The notes: generated by a model from the sequence alone, not told the origin. 64,000 nt of DNA from Ardenticatenaceae bacterium (GCA_020634455.1 JACKBQ010000002.1:1612001-1676000); one strand, 5' to 3'. Positions 52,676-62,171 are shown, numbered from the stretch's first letter. A program made the numbers and translations.

Positions 52676-52796
52676 GTTGTGATACTCCTTTGGCTCATTC
52701 AATCTCGGAGTATACAGAATAGGACTACACGACACAAATAGCTTGACAATCGGCAAACAGGAATGTGACGCTGGAGAAACTATCTAACAAAATGGG

Positions 52797-52858
52797 TAAG
52801 GGCGCATCCCCGTGTGCGCCCAAAAAGGGGCAGACACGGGGGTCTGCCCCTACACAGG
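52797..52858. repeat. Two GC-rich hairpins downstream of valS
   Basis: GGGCGCATCCCCGTGTGCGCCC and GGGGCAGACACGGGGG followed by TCTGCCCC are two adjacent stem-loops with related loops (CCCCGTGT and ACACGGGGG). They form a compact dispersed-repeat type element between valS and the hypothetical gene, and may also act as a terminator for valS, without T-run. Confidence 0.65.
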
Positions 52859-52866
52859 TCAAATTT

Positions 52867-55548
52867 TTACAACGATGCCAACCGCTCCGACAGCTCAGCC
52901 TGACTAGCTTGCAAGTCAGCCAGCTTGTCGCGCTCTTTTTGCACGACAGCTTCGGGCGCTTTTTTGGCAAATGGGCTGTTGAGCAGGCCGCTCACCCGCT
53001 TAATTTGTTGCTCTAGATTAGCCAGCTCTTTGCTGAGGCGTTCCCGCTCCTGTGCCAAATCCACCATGCCCGCCAGCGGCAGGTAGGCGGTGATCTCGCC
53101 CAAGGAGATTGTGATTGCCTGTTCGGGGGCAACGGCCGTTTCCATCACCACCAATTCCTCTTCATTCAACCGTGCCAAAGCTGCCAGGATGGGTTTTTGC
53201 GAAGTGATGAAGGCTGTTTTGTCTCCCGTGGAAAGAACGGCCGTAATCCACTTGCCTGGCTCTACCCCATTTTCCGCTCGCGCTGCCCGAATCGCCCGCA
53301 CCAAATCGCGCAGCCGCTCAAAATCGGCCGTGGCTTCGGGGAATTTGTCGCCCGCTTCCGGCCAATCGGCAATGATGAGCGCTTTGGCCCAGCCGCCAGC
53401 GGGGGCGATGCCCAGGTCAGCGGCTTCAAACGCTTGCTTGAGCTGCTGCCACGTCTCTTCGGTGACGTAGGGGATGTAAGGATGGAGCAGCCGCAGGCAG
53501 TTGTCCAGCACTTCGCGCAGCACGGCCAGCGTGGTCCAGGCGCGTGTGCCACCGTCGCGGAGCTGCACTTTGGCCAGCTCCACGTACCAGTCGGCAAAGT
53601 CGCCCCAGAGGAAGTCGTACACCTGCCGCCCCGCCTCGCCAAAGTTGTAGCCGTCCAGCAGGCGATCGGCCGTTTCCGTCACGTCGCTGAGCCGGGTCAA
53701 AATCCACTGGTCGGCGGCGGTGTAGCTTGGAGAATCGGTCGCGTCCGCTTTGCTGGCTTTGTCCAGATTGGCGGTGATGAAGCGGGCGGTGTTCCAGATT
53801 TTGTTGGCGAAGTTGCGGTTGCTTTCCACCTTGGACAAGGCCAGATTCAAGTCGTTGCCGGGGGTGCCGCTGGTGAGCAGCGTGAAGCGCAGAGCGTCGG
53901 TGCCAAGTTCGCCCATTACCTCCAGCGGGTCGGTGACGTTGCCGTACGATTTGGACATTTTACGGCCGTGTTCGTCCCGCACCAGCCCGTGCAAATAGAC
54001 GGTGTGGAAAGGAATGTCATTGGTAAACAGCAGCGCGGACATCACCATGCGCGCCACCCAGAAAAACAGGATGTCGTAGCCGGTTTCCATCACGTCGGTG
54101 GGGTAAAAACGCTGCAAATCGGGCGTGTTTTCCGGCCAGCCCAGCGTGGAAAAGGGCCACAGGCCGCTGCTGAACCAGGTGTCCAGCACGTCCGGGTCCT
54201 GCGTGAGCGTAATATTTTCGCCGTACTTGGCTTTGGCTTCAGCCAGCGCTTCGGCTTCGCTGTGGGCCACAATCAGCTTGTCGTGGTCGTCGTTGACGTA
54301 CCAGGCGGGGATGCGGTGCCCCCACCACAGCTGGCGGCTGATGCACCACGGCTTGATGTTCTCCAGCCAGTTGTCCCACACCTTCACAAAGCGCTCCGGC
54401 ACGATGCGCACGCGCCCGCGATGCACGGCGTCCAGCCCCATTTTGGCGGCAGGTTCCACATTGACAAACCATTGGCGAGAAACGAGAGGCTCGATCACCT
54501 CGCCGCCCCGCTGGCTGCGCGGCACGTTGAGGGTGTGCGGTTTCGTTTCGATGGTCAGGCCGTCGGCTTCCATGTTGGCCCACAGCTTTTTGCGGGCTTC
54601 AAAACGCTCCAGCCCGGCGTAATCGCCCGCGTTCTCGTTCAGCGTGGCGTCTTTGTTCATGATGTTGATGATCGCCAGGCCATGCCGCTGGCCAATCTCA
54701 AAGTCGTTGGGGTCGTGGCCAGGTGTGATCTTCAAGGCCCCGGTACCGAAGCTCATGTCCACGTACGCATCGGCAATGATGGGGATTTCGCGGTTGAGCA
54801 TGGGCACGAGGCAGGTTTTGCCCACGAACTCCGTGTACCGCTCGTCGTCGGGATGGACGGCAACGGCCGTATCCCCCAAAATCGTCTCCGGTCGCGTGGT
54901 AGCTACGGGCAGGAAGCCGCCGCCCTTCACGGGATATTTGAAGTGGTACATGAAGCCTTGTTCTTCGCTGTACTCCACTTCGAGGTCGGAAACGGCCGTT
55001 TGCAGCCCCGGCGACCAGTTCACCAAATATTCCGCCCGATAAATCAGCCCCATGCGGTACAGGCGCACAAACGCCTCTTTCACCGCTTCAGACAGGCCAT
55101 CGTCCAGCGTGAACCGCTCACGGTCCCAATCGCAAGAGGCACCGAGGCGGCGCAGCTGGTTGGTGATGTGGCCGCCGTACTTGTGCTTCCAGGCCCAGGT
55201 GCGCTCCAAAAACGCCTCGCGGCCAATTTCCTGGCGCGAGGTGCCTTCGCTGCGCAGCAATTTTTCCACCTGAAGCTGCGTAGCGATGCCTGCGTGGTCG
55301 GTGCCCGGCACCCAAAGCGCGGCCCGTCCCTGCATCCGCGCCCGGCGAATCATGAGGTCTTCTAGGGCGACAAACATGGCGTGCCCCATGTGCAGTTCGC
55401 CCGTCACGTTGGGCGGCGGGATGGAAATAACAAATGGTTTGGCGTCGGCGGGGCGGGCTTCGGGTTTGAACCAGCCATTTTCTTGCCACCATTGGTACAG
55501 GCGCTCTTCGGTGCTGCTAAAGTCGTAGGCTTTGGGCATGTCGGTCAT
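52867..55548 (-). CDS. valS: Valyl-tRNA synthetase
   Basis: This 893-residue class I aminoacyl-tRNA synthetase charges tRNA-Val. The HIGH motif appears as PPPNVTGELHMGHA near residue 50 and KMSKS as GRKMSKSYGNV near residue 525. The editing (CP1) domain, anticodon-binding domain and the C-terminal coiled-coil arm (LAQERERLSKELANLEQQIK) are all present, so the protein is full length. AGGAAACAACT precedes the ATG. Transcription is controlled by the T-box leader at 55641-55990. Confidence 0.97.
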   Translation of the reverse strand: MTDMPKAYDFSSTEERLYQWWQENGWFKPEARPADAKPFVISIPPPNVTGELHMGHAMFVALEDLMIRRARMQGRAALWVPGTDHAGIATQLQVEKLLRSEGTSRQEIGREAFLERTWAWKHKYGGHITNQLRRLGASCDWDRERFTLDDGLSEAVKEAFVRLYRMGLIYRAEYLVNWSPGLQTAVSDLEVEYSEEQGFMYHFKYPVKGGGFLPVATTRPETILGDTAVAVHPDDERYTEFVGKTCLVPMLNREIPIIADAYVDMSFGTGALKITPGHDPNDFEIGQRHGLAIINIMNKDATLNENAGDYAGLERFEARKKLWANMEADGLTIETKPHTLNVPRSQRGGEVIEPLVSRQWFVNVEPAAKMGLDAVHRGRVRIVPERFVKVWDNWLENIKPWCISRQLWWGHRIPAWYVNDDHDKLIVAHSEAEALAEAKAKYGENITLTQDPDVLDTWFSSGLWPFSTLGWPENTPDLQRFYPTDVMETGYDILFFWVARMVMSALLFTNDIPFHTVYLHGLVRDEHGRKMSKSYGNVTDPLEVMGELGTDALRFTLLTSGTPGNDLNLALSKVESNRNFANKIWNTARFITANLDKASKADATDSPSYTAADQWILTRLSDVTETADRLLDGYNFGEAGRQVYDFLWGDFADWYVELAKVQLRDGGTRAWTTLAVLREVLDNCLRLLHPYIPYVTEETWQQLKQAFEAADLGIAPAGGWAKALIIADWPEAGDKFPEATADFERLRDLVRAIRAARAENGVEPGKWITAVLSTGDKTAFITSQKPILAALARLNEEELVVMETAVAPEQAITISLGEITAYLPLAGMVDLAQERERLSKELANLEQQIKRVSGLLNSPFAKKAPEAVVQKERDKLADLQASQAELSERLASL

Positions 55549-55564
55549 AGTTGTTTCCTTCTAC

Positions 55565-55632
55565 TTTTTTACAATATCGGCGGAGTTCGCATCCTCAGAT
55601 GCGAACGGCGGGCATCTGAGGATGCCCTACTC
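55565..55632. repeat. GTTCGCATCCTCAGATGCGAAC hairpin repeat
   Basis: GTTCGCATC and GATGCGAAC form a perfect 9-bp hairpin with loop CTCA. It is followed by GGGCATCTGAGGATGCCCTA, a second stem made of the same words. The element lies between the T-box terminator and the valS ribosome binding site, in the translated-mRNA leader. Confidence 0.65.
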
Positions 55633-55640
55633 CTCATTTA

Positions 55641-55990
55641 CAACAAAAAAGCTCTCATCCAGTTCAAGGACGAGAGCTTGGGTTCTCACGCGGTACCACC
55701 TTGGTTCCGTTTTGTTGGTAATCGGTTATCCGTGGTCGGTAATCGGTGGTGGTTTTACCGATTACGGTTGACGGATTACCGTTTACGGAAAACGGCACTC
55801 AGTTTAAGCGTTAACGGGCTTTCCCGGTTCCGGTTACTGATTACCGATTACTGATAACCGTTCACCGAAACAATTCCTGGGCGACTTGGGAAACGGCCGT
55901 ATCAACCAAAGCTCACACCAACAACTGCTCTGGCTCTCTCGTGGGGGGCGTTTCTTACTACTCCCATTCACCATCTTTCACTTTTTAACT
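55641..55990 (-). promoter_or_regulatory. T-box leader controlling valS
   Basis: The minus-strand RNA carries the T-box core AAGGTGGTACCGCG (plus coordinates 55689-55702), which pairs with uncharged tRNA. It is followed by the terminator stem CTCTCGTCC...GGATGAGAG with TTTTTT (55645-55677). Stem I begins with GGAGTAGTAAGAAACG near 55966 and contains AGAGAGCC and GGTGTGAGC motifs. A GTC valine codon at 55885-55883 is a candidate specifier. The central part (55722-55869) is occupied by the TAATCGGTAATC dispersed repeat, and one ACGGCCGT copy lies in stem I. Uncharged tRNA-Val should permit read-through into valS. Confidence 0.88.
55722..55869. repeat. TAATCGGTTATC / GATTACCGATTAC repeat inside the valS leader
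   Basis: Reiterated words such as GGTAATCGGTTATCCGTGG, TACCGATTACGGTTGACGG and ACTGATTACCGATTACTGAT are the same family as at 48797-48866. They replace the region where a T-box usually has stems II and III. Confidence 0.75.
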
Positions 55991-55996
55991 GCCGGG

Positions 55997-56025
55997 AGTA
56001 TAGCAAAACGACTGTGGGCGGACAA
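55997..56025 (-). promoter_or_regulatory. Promoter of the valS T-box transcript
   Basis: On the minus strand, -35 TTGTCC (56025-56020), a 17-base spacer and -10 TATACT (56002-55997) lie just before the T-box stem I, placing the transcription start near 55990. Confidence 0.7.
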
Positions 56026-56032
56026 TTTTTGA

Positions 56033-56392
56033 TCAATCCGAACAAGTAGACTGGTGAAGGACGTACCAGGCTCCGTAGATGAGCAGCGCAAGGGAGGCAA
56101 ATTTGGGCCAGCCCATTGGCACAAAAAAGAGAACCGATGATCCGCCAACGAGAGCAATCATCGAGACAGCAATCCATTTGATCCGCAAGGGGATGCAGCG
56201 GTTGGCTTCCCAATTTTTGATGGTGGGGCCAAACTGTTCACTTTCCAGCAGCCAGTTGTACGTTTTGGGGGAAGATTTGGCGAAGCAGCCGGCGGCGACC
56301 AGCACCAGCGGGGTGGTGGGAAGTACCGGGAGAACAATGCCGAGAACGGCCGTACCCAAAAAGAACACACCTAAAACAAACCATAATTTCAT
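56033..56392 (-). CDS. YbaN/DUF454 family inner-membrane protein
   Basis: This is a 119-residue membrane protein with about three to four hydrophobic segments. The DUF454 signature LPVLPTTPLVLVAAGCFAKS followed by SPKTYNWLLESEQFGP and KNWEANRCIPLRIKW is clear, and the length is standard. Function of the family is unknown. It is transcribed in the same direction as valS but ends before the valS promoter, so it is a separate unit. Confidence 0.88.
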   Translation of the reverse strand: MKLWFVLGVFFLGTAVLGIVLPVLPTTPLVLVAAGCFAKSSPKTYNWLLESEQFGPTIKNWEANRCIPLRIKWIAVSMIALVGGSSVLFFVPMGWPKFASLALLIYGAWYVLHQSTCSD

Positions 56393-56484
56393 GGCGCGTA
56401 GGTTAACACAGCTTTGCGTAGATTTGCAAAGAATTTTTCTAGAGTTTCGTCACAAACATTGGGTGAGGAAAATCAGCAAACGGT

Positions 56485-57108
56485 TTATTTCTGAAAAAGG
56501 AAAGAAATCAAGCGGGGTGGCTTGCCTTCGTCATCATCATGCCACCATTCCTTCAGGTTTTGCAGCGACAGCCCGTGCTGGCGTGCCGCCTGCATAAAGT
56601 CGGAGATGTGATGAACAAAAGAAGGAATGAAGGTGGTTTGCTCATCTTGGGTAAAGCGCGCCTGGCCGCCCAAATATTGTCGGAATGGATGCAGTTCGCT
56701 GATGAACAGCAGGCCACCCGGCTTAAGCGCACGATGGACCTGCTGCATTACAAAATCCAATGACTCAATATGCTCCAAAATGAGATTGCAAGTGATCAGC
56801 TCAAACGCGCCAGCGGGCGTAGGCCACGGCTGGGTGATGTCCATCACCTGAAAGGTGACGTGGGGCGCGGCAATTTTGGCCTGGGCCTGAGCCAGCATAC
56901 CGGGAGAGAAATCAACGGCCGTTACCGTCTCCCCCAATTGCGCCAGAAAGCCCGTGTTTTTGCCCGTGCCGCAACCAAGTTCCAGGATGGATGGGAACGG
57001 CCGTCCCGCCAGCGTCTGCACCATCACCATCCGATCCAAATCGCGTGTTAAATTGTGGTCATCATCATAGGTCCCTGACCACGTATCGTATGCCTGCTGC
57101 ACATTCAT
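56485..57108 (-). CDS. Class I SAM-dependent methyltransferase
   Basis: This 207-residue cytoplasmic methyltransferase is of the UbiE/Methyltransf_11 type. Motif I is ILELGCGTGKNTGFLAQLG, followed by VTAVDFSPGMLAQAQ, LITCNLILEHIE and ALKPGGLLFISELHP. The N-terminal YDTWSGTYDDDHNLTRDLD is common in small-molecule methyltransferases of this type. The acceptor substrate is unknown. There is a weak ribosome binding site. It lies 26 bases after the stop of the large membrane protein gene, so the two may be co-transcribed. Confidence 0.87.
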   Translation of the reverse strand: MNVQQAYDTWSGTYDDDHNLTRDLDRMVMVQTLAGRPFPSILELGCGTGKNTGFLAQLGETVTAVDFSPGMLAQAQAKIAAPHVTFQVMDITQPWPTPAGAFELITCNLILEHIESLDFVMQQVHRALKPGGLLFISELHPFRQYLGGQARFTQDEQTTFIPSFVHHISDFMQAARQHGLSLQNLKEWWHDDDEGKPPRLISFLFQK

Positions 57109-57134
57109 TATTCTCTATAACTCCTGTAGCTTGC

Positions 57135-58700
57135 TTAATTGCACCCTGCTAAAGCCGGACTTTTGTCTGGAATCATCTGATAAATCGTCCAGCGACCTGC
57201 ATTTTGTACCGGCTCCAGATACTGAAATTCAGCCATGCGCACTTTTAAGTCCTCATCCATCAACAAAACATAGCGCAGGCTCGGCAGTTCAGCCAACTCG
57301 CGGCAGACAACGGCCGTATCCTGCCAAAAAATAGAGGGCAACTCTTTATTTCGGATATCCCGTACCCGGTCATACAGCCGATTATCAAAATGGGCAGCTC
57401 CAAGTGAAACGCCCAAAAAATCCCAGTATTGTAATTCAATCATGTAAGCTCCAGGATTTTGCTCCAACAAACGATTGACCGCTCTTCCGGCTGCCACCGT
57501 ATCCGGGAGCATTCCTTTAGGATAATCAGAGATGCGCACCAGCCCCCACCACGCACCATACACAAACAAAAACAAAGCAACAAGCCTGAGGGCGTATTGA
57601 CCGATCCGAGGCAATACCACCGGTTTGAGCGTCACCAGGCTGGCAAGCCCGTACCCTCCATAAAGCAGGTAGACAATCAAATGGAACAATGCGTAACGGT
57701 CTGGTGCAGCTGAGGGCGGGCCAGAGAAAATGTTCATGACGCTGTTTAGCAGCAACCCCGCCACCGCTAGCAGCAACGGGAAAATGCCCCATCTGATCTC
57801 TTTGTCGCGCACCCAAAAGACAAGCCCGATCAATAGCCCAGCCCAAATGGTAATATTTGCATTGTGAACGACTAACCGGGGATAGTATAAAAATTTCTGC
57901 AAAATCGGTATGTTGTAGCCACCATAATACCATTTTGAGTAAGACGTATGCTTTTCTAAAAAGGCAAACACCTGCCCCGTATTGACATATTCAATCAGGC
58001 TAAAGGCGATAATCAGGCCATTGCTCAAAAAATAGAGCCCAACCAACCTGCCCACATTACCATACGCTTTCTTTCTCAGAAACTTAATAAGTGTGGGCAG
58101 CGTCAACAAATTTACCAGATTAATGAACGTCCAGCTTTGCACATGAAAGCCACTGGAAAGCAAAAAACAAATGCCAGCCCAGAGCCAATAGCCGCGCCGC
58201 TGCTCTTTTAGCCAGATGAGCAGGAACAGCAAACCAGCAAAAAAGAGCGCAAAATAGTACATTTCCAGCATGGGAGTGCCGCTCATCCACACAAACCAGG
58301 GCTGTAAAGAAATTAAGAGGGTGCTGGCAAAAGCGGCCGTTCTGCTGGCAAAAAGGTAGTGAACCAAATAAAAAAGAACGATCACCAAAAAGCAAGATGC
58401 GATAAAAACCGTGGCGCGGGGCGCTAAAATTGCGTCTGGCCAGATGCGTAAAGCCACGCCGTTTAAATATTTTTCAAAAGGCAGCCAGGTTCCCTGAACA
58501 TCCGCTAAAATATTGATGTTTAGCGTCTGTGCCCATTTGGCAGCACGAATTCCTCTGGAAAATTCATCGGCCGAGACGCTAAGAAACCCTTGCTGATACA
58601 AATATATTTGTATCACAAGGCGAACCAGGTTGAGACTGAGTAAATAAAAAATGTCACAGCGCTGCCCATTGTGACAAATTTTGCGTAAATATGTTTCCAT
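57135..58700 (-). CDS. Multi-spanning membrane protein, GT-C (family 39-like) glycosyltransferase
   Basis: This is a 521-residue protein. ATG at 58700 is used; the upstream TTG at 58721 adds 7 residues. It has about 10-11 membrane segments, with a large first extracytoplasmic loop containing VSADEFSRGIRAAKW, where the Asp-Glu pair matches the catalytic acid site of PMT/ArnT-like GT-C enzymes. The C-terminal 120 residues are soluble and extracytoplasmic (NPGAYMIELQYWDFLGVSLG). It would transfer a sugar from a lipid carrier; the identity of sugar and acceptor is unknown. The GT-C assignment is by topology and loop motif. Confidence 0.65.
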   Translation of the reverse strand: METYLRKICHNGQRCDIFYLLSLNLVRLVIQIYLYQQGFLSVSADEFSRGIRAAKWAQTLNINILADVQGTWLPFEKYLNGVALRIWPDAILAPRATVFIASCFLVIVLFYLVHYLFASRTAAFASTLLISLQPWFVWMSGTPMLEMYYFALFFAGLLFLLIWLKEQRRGYWLWAGICFLLSSGFHVQSWTFINLVNLLTLPTLIKFLRKKAYGNVGRLVGLYFLSNGLIIAFSLIEYVNTGQVFAFLEKHTSYSKWYYGGYNIPILQKFLYYPRLVVHNANITIWAGLLIGLVFWVRDKEIRWGIFPLLLAVAGLLLNSVMNIFSGPPSAAPDRYALFHLIVYLLYGGYGLASLVTLKPVVLPRIGQYALRLVALFLFVYGAWWGLVRISDYPKGMLPDTVAAGRAVNRLLEQNPGAYMIELQYWDFLGVSLGAAHFDNRLYDRVRDIRNKELPSIFWQDTAVVCRELAELPSLRYVLLMDEDLKVRMAEFQYLEPVQNAGRWTIYQMIPDKSPALAGCN

Positions 58701-58785
58701 GCAAATAGTTTTAGCCAGCAATCATTACTAATTGCTGGCTGATACTTAAAAATTCAAATGACTGTAATGTAAAGAGAAACGCGCT

Positions 58786-59529
58786 TTACTGTTCCACAAT
58801 TTCGATGCGCTCAATGGTGTCAGCAGGCGTATCGGAGCCTGGATCGCGCAGGGTAATTGCGCTTAGCACGTCATCCCCCTCAATAAGCTCACCAAAGATA
58901 GTGTGCAGGCCGTTGAGCCACGGCGTTTCTACAAAGGTGATGAAGAATTGGCTGCCATTGGTGCCAGGCCCAGCGTTGGCCATCGCCAGTAGGCCACGCC
59001 GATCGAAGGTGAGGTTATCGTCAAATTCGTCCTCAAATTCGTAGCCGGGGCCGCCAGAGCCAGTGCCGCTGGGGTCACCGCCCTGGGCCATAAAATCTTC
59101 CAGCACGCGATGGAAGCTGGTGCCATCGTAAAAGCCCTGGTTGGCCAGGAAAACGAAGTTATTGACGGTGATTGGCGCTTCGTCGTCAAACAAGCGAAGG
59201 CGCATTTCACCTTTGTTGGTGGTGATGATCGCTTCGTACGTTTTGTCGGTATCAATGACCATTTCCGGTGGGGCATTGTAGTAGTTGTTGCGTTCGGCGG
59301 GGGTGATGTTGGCTAACGGCCGTTCCCCCTCCAAAACAGTCGCCGCCGTAGAATCAGCCGCCGGTTCCGCTTCTGGCTCAGGCCACACCTGCCACACAAT
59401 CAGGGCCACAATCAAAAGCCCGATGGCACCGCCAATGATGGTGTACAAACGTTTTTGCGCCGCCTTTTTTTGGGCCACTGCTGCCCGCCGTTCGGCAAGC
59501 GACGGGGGTTTGCGAGGATGTTTTGACAT
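58786..59529 (-). CDS. Membrane-anchored cyclophilin-type peptidyl-prolyl isomerase
   Basis: This is a 247-residue protein. ATG at 59529 follows AGGAGAAG; the longer open frame to 59616 reads through a low-complexity repeat and is not supported. The N-terminus is basic, with one membrane segment (LYTIIGGAIGLLIVALIVWQ) that anchors the domain outside. The cyclophilin domain (about 90-245) contains FHRVLEDFMAQGGDPSGTG and GLLAMANAGPGTNGSQFFIT, with the catalytic Arg and the substrate-binding residues present. It probably aids folding of exported proteins. Confidence 0.92.
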   Translation of the reverse strand: MSKHPRKPPSLAERRAAVAQKKAAQKRLYTIIGGAIGLLIVALIVWQVWPEPEAEPAADSTAATVLEGERPLANITPAERNNYYNAPPEMVIDTDKTYEAIITTNKGEMRLRLFDDEAPITVNNFVFLANQGFYDGTSFHRVLEDFMAQGGDPSGTGSGGPGYEFEDEFDDNLTFDRRGLLAMANAGPGTNGSQFFITFVETPWLNGLHTIFGELIEGDDVLSAITLRDPGSDTPADTIERIEIVEQ

Positions 59530-59560
59530 GAATTTTCTTCTCCTGATTTTGTTGAGAGTA

Positions 59561-59618
59561 AAAAGTAATAAGTGAAAAGTAAAAAGTGGCACGGACTTTT
59601 CACTTTTTACTTTCACTC
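59561..59618. repeat. AAAAGTAATAAGTGAAAAGT low-complexity inverted repeat
   Basis: GAGAGTAAAAAGTAATAAGT and GAAAAGTAAAAAGTGGC are followed by the inverse CTTTTCACTTTTTACTTTCA, forming a hairpin. It is the same word family as at 47560-47610 and lies between the cyclophilin gene and the gene ending at 59630. Confidence 0.7.
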
Positions 59619-59629
59619 AATTATCCCTC

Positions 59630-62158
59630 TCATTCTTCCTCCGACAAGGCTGCTTGCTGGCATTCGCCAAAGTTGTGGGGGATGAATTGCTGGTAATCGT
59701 ACTGTGGGGCGTGAAGCATTACATAATTTTCGGCCACCTGAAGATACCATTGGCCATCGTCTGAGCCAGACAAACTTTGATTTGAGTTAAAAGACAACTC
59801 GGTTTGGCCAGTTTCGATGTTTAAAAAGTGTTGGGCCGTGTTCAGGCTTTGTGGATTTAATTCGCCATAAATGATGTAACGGCCGTCTACAGAAAAGTTC
59901 ATCGCCCCGTAGGTCAAATCATCCCGCAGCCAATCAGCCGTCTCAATTTCGCCCAAATCCGGGGTGAGCGTTAGCTTGACGAGATAGCTGGGCACATTTG
60001 TGGCAAACGCGTCAACATCCTCCTGGTGGCGAAGCTGCAATAACAGTTCTTGCGGATTGGACAGGTTGGCCACCACTTGCGTGGTAATGAGGTCGGTGGG
60101 GAGCTGCAATTCCGCCAGCAGCTCTGTTTGGCTGAGGAGGTAGCGGGGCTGATTTTGGGTGATAACGGCCGTTACCAACTCCCACCCTTCTTCGCCCGTT
60201 TGCACATAGCCGTAGACGGTATCGTTTAACCAAAATGGCGTTCCGCCCCGCCCCAAAAGCTGGCGCTGCTGGCCATCGGGCGTCATCAAAACAATGCTGG
60301 GCTGCAATTGCCTGGGAACATCCAATTCAAACTCTGCTGAATCGGTGGGATAAACAAGCACAAAGAAATGATCTTTGTTTGGCGCAAAGGTAGGAAACCC
60401 ATCGAGCGGCACAGGGGCACAACCGTCCCCAGCGCAGGCTACGGGCAGCAAACCGATGTTGGTTTGGCCTTCATCATGCTCATAGCGCAATAAATATTTT
60501 GCTGCTGCATCCGCAAAAAAATAGTAAAGCCAGTAATCGGCGCCGTTTTCAGACTCCGCTTCCTCTAAAAATATAATTTCATCCCCAATAACCAGAGAAC
60601 TTTTCCACTGGAACAAATCCTCCGCAAAGTTGTACTCATTAACCACAAAATGCTCGCCATCAACCAAGGAAATGTAGCTTTCGGCAAATTCGCCGGGAAA
60701 GGGTTCCGTCCATGTCTGTTTGGCCAAATTGTAGCTGTATATCCGGCTGGCAATCACATCTGTATAGCTTTCACACACCAGGGTGATGCTGCCCTGCGGC
60801 AGAGGAATGGGCGGTTCCGCCTGCTGCCCGGCAATGGTTTGGGCATGAATGTACCCCAGGAAGCGACTCTCCAGGGTGGATAGCTGGGTGCCGTCTTGCA
60901 AAACGTCAGCCAGCCAGTTGTCATAGTTGTTACGATCCATCAAGCGCATCATTTGGGTGGGAGAAACGGCCGTTTCCTCCCCAGCCAAAAATTCCACCAG
61001 CATGTACACCTGTTGCCAAATGGGGTCAGGGTCTTCGATAACCCACACTTGCAGGAACTGCGGCGGCGCTTCCTCCCAGCGGCGCGTCCAGTGGCGAGCC
61101 ACATCGCCGTTAAAACCAACATCCAGCATCTGCTGGTACATGGCGGGGGTTAGCGGCCAGGTCTGCAACCCAAGCTGGTCTAGCTGGTAATCACGCAAGG
61201 CGCGGAAGAAAAGCTGGTGGCGGCAGCAGTCGTATTCAATTTGGTGGGCGAGAACGGCCGTTGCCACCTGCACCCCATACGCCCTGTACAAAACCTCCGC
61301 ACTCGCCTCGTCCGTAGGCAAACCAATGAGCGTGGGCGTGGGCAGCTCTAGCTGGATGCCTGCTTTGAGCATGGTTTCCACCTCATTGAGCACCAAAAGC
61401 GACTGTGGATCCGTGTCAAAACGGAGATGCACCTTAAAATCAGGATCGCAGTTCAAATCTTGCAGCTCCGTACACATCTGGCTCAGAAGTCTGTCTAGCT
61501 GAACCCCCAGCAGAACCGCCACCTCCCGGTCGCGTTCGGTGTAAACCAGGGTGAGGTAGTCGCCGCCGTAGGTGATCCAGTCACCCCAAAAATCGTCGTC
61601 GGGGGGTGAGTAGAGCCAGCGACTGGTACCTTGCCGGTAAACGGCCGTTTGCGCCAGCGTAACGGTCTCTGTGATTCCAGCCGCAGTTTGCACAGCGTAG
61701 GTCTGCGAATAGCGCAACTCGGCCGTCCGCAGTTCCGGGTCCAGCGTGATGGTCACGTCTTCGGCGGCCAGCCGGTCGGCGCTGGCCAAATGCTGCCAGC
61801 CCAGCATGGGACGGTCTAGCAGCAGGCCGTCGGCAAACAATCTCTTTTGTAGCTCTGTCCAGTCTGGATTGCGCCCCGATAAATTGGCACGGAAGAGGTC
61901 GTTGTCTTGGGAAACGGCCGTTTGTAACACAAAATTATGGGTGGCCAGCAGTTCAGTCTCGATGGTGGCCGTTGTTTCAGCGACACGCTGATCAATTTGC
62001 CACTGCACCACCAGCCAGACCGCCAGCAAGCCCAGCAACGACCCCAGCAAAAAGCGCCAGCGCCGTCGCAGGAATGGTTGATTGGGAACGGCCGTTTCCT
62101 TAACCGACCCTTCCTCCGACCATCCCTCATCCTCATCTGTGCGCCACTCAAAAGACAT
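59630..62158 (-). CDS. Large membrane-anchored protein of unknown function, propeller-like C-terminal half
   Basis: This is an 842-residue protein. ATG at 62158 (MSFEWRTDEDEGW) is chosen over the frame extension to 62230, which is made of a repeat. An acidic cytoplasmic N-terminus is followed by one membrane segment (FLLGSLLGLLAVWLVVQW). Residues about 85-430 are helical and contain LPTPTLIGLPTDEASAEVLY and SPTQMMRLMD. The C-terminal half resembles a TolB/WD-type propeller, with repeated VLMTPDGQQRQLL-like strands. The same blocks occur in the gene to its right (62237-64000), so they are tandem paralogues. No named family is recognised. Confidence 0.75.
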   Translation of the reverse strand: MSFEWRTDEDEGWSEEGSVKETAVPNQPFLRRRWRFLLGSLLGLLAVWLVVQWQIDQRVAETTATIETELLATHNFVLQTAVSQDNDLFRANLSGRNPDWTELQKRLFADGLLLDRPMLGWQHLASADRLAAEDVTITLDPELRTAELRYSQTYAVQTAAGITETVTLAQTAVYRQGTSRWLYSPPDDDFWGDWITYGGDYLTLVYTERDREVAVLLGVQLDRLLSQMCTELQDLNCDPDFKVHLRFDTDPQSLLVLNEVETMLKAGIQLELPTPTLIGLPTDEASAEVLYRAYGVQVATAVLAHQIEYDCCRHQLFFRALRDYQLDQLGLQTWPLTPAMYQQMLDVGFNGDVARHWTRRWEEAPPQFLQVWVIEDPDPIWQQVYMLVEFLAGEETAVSPTQMMRLMDRNNYDNWLADVLQDGTQLSTLESRFLGYIHAQTIAGQQAEPPIPLPQGSITLVCESYTDVIASRIYSYNLAKQTWTEPFPGEFAESYISLVDGEHFVVNEYNFAEDLFQWKSSLVIGDEIIFLEEAESENGADYWLYYFFADAAAKYLLRYEHDEGQTNIGLLPVACAGDGCAPVPLDGFPTFAPNKDHFFVLVYPTDSAEFELDVPRQLQPSIVLMTPDGQQRQLLGRGGTPFWLNDTVYGYVQTGEEGWELVTAVITQNQPRYLLSQTELLAELQLPTDLITTQVVANLSNPQELLLQLRHQEDVDAFATNVPSYLVKLTLTPDLGEIETADWLRDDLTYGAMNFSVDGRYIIYGELNPQSLNTAQHFLNIETGQTELSFNSNQSLSGSDDGQWYLQVAENYVMLHAPQYDYQQFIPHNFGECQQAALSEEE

Positions 62159-62171
62159 GTGACCCCTTTTT

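Noticed and set aside
52797..52858. Hairpins taken as a simple Rho-independent terminator of valS
   Set aside because: There is no T-run and the words recur as a two-hairpin unit, so a dispersed repeat is the safer description.
53197..55365. 722-codon plus-strand open frame opposite valS
   Set aside because: It is antisense to an unmistakable valyl-tRNA synthetase and has no recognisable domain or ribosome binding site; the long frame follows from GC-rich codon positions.
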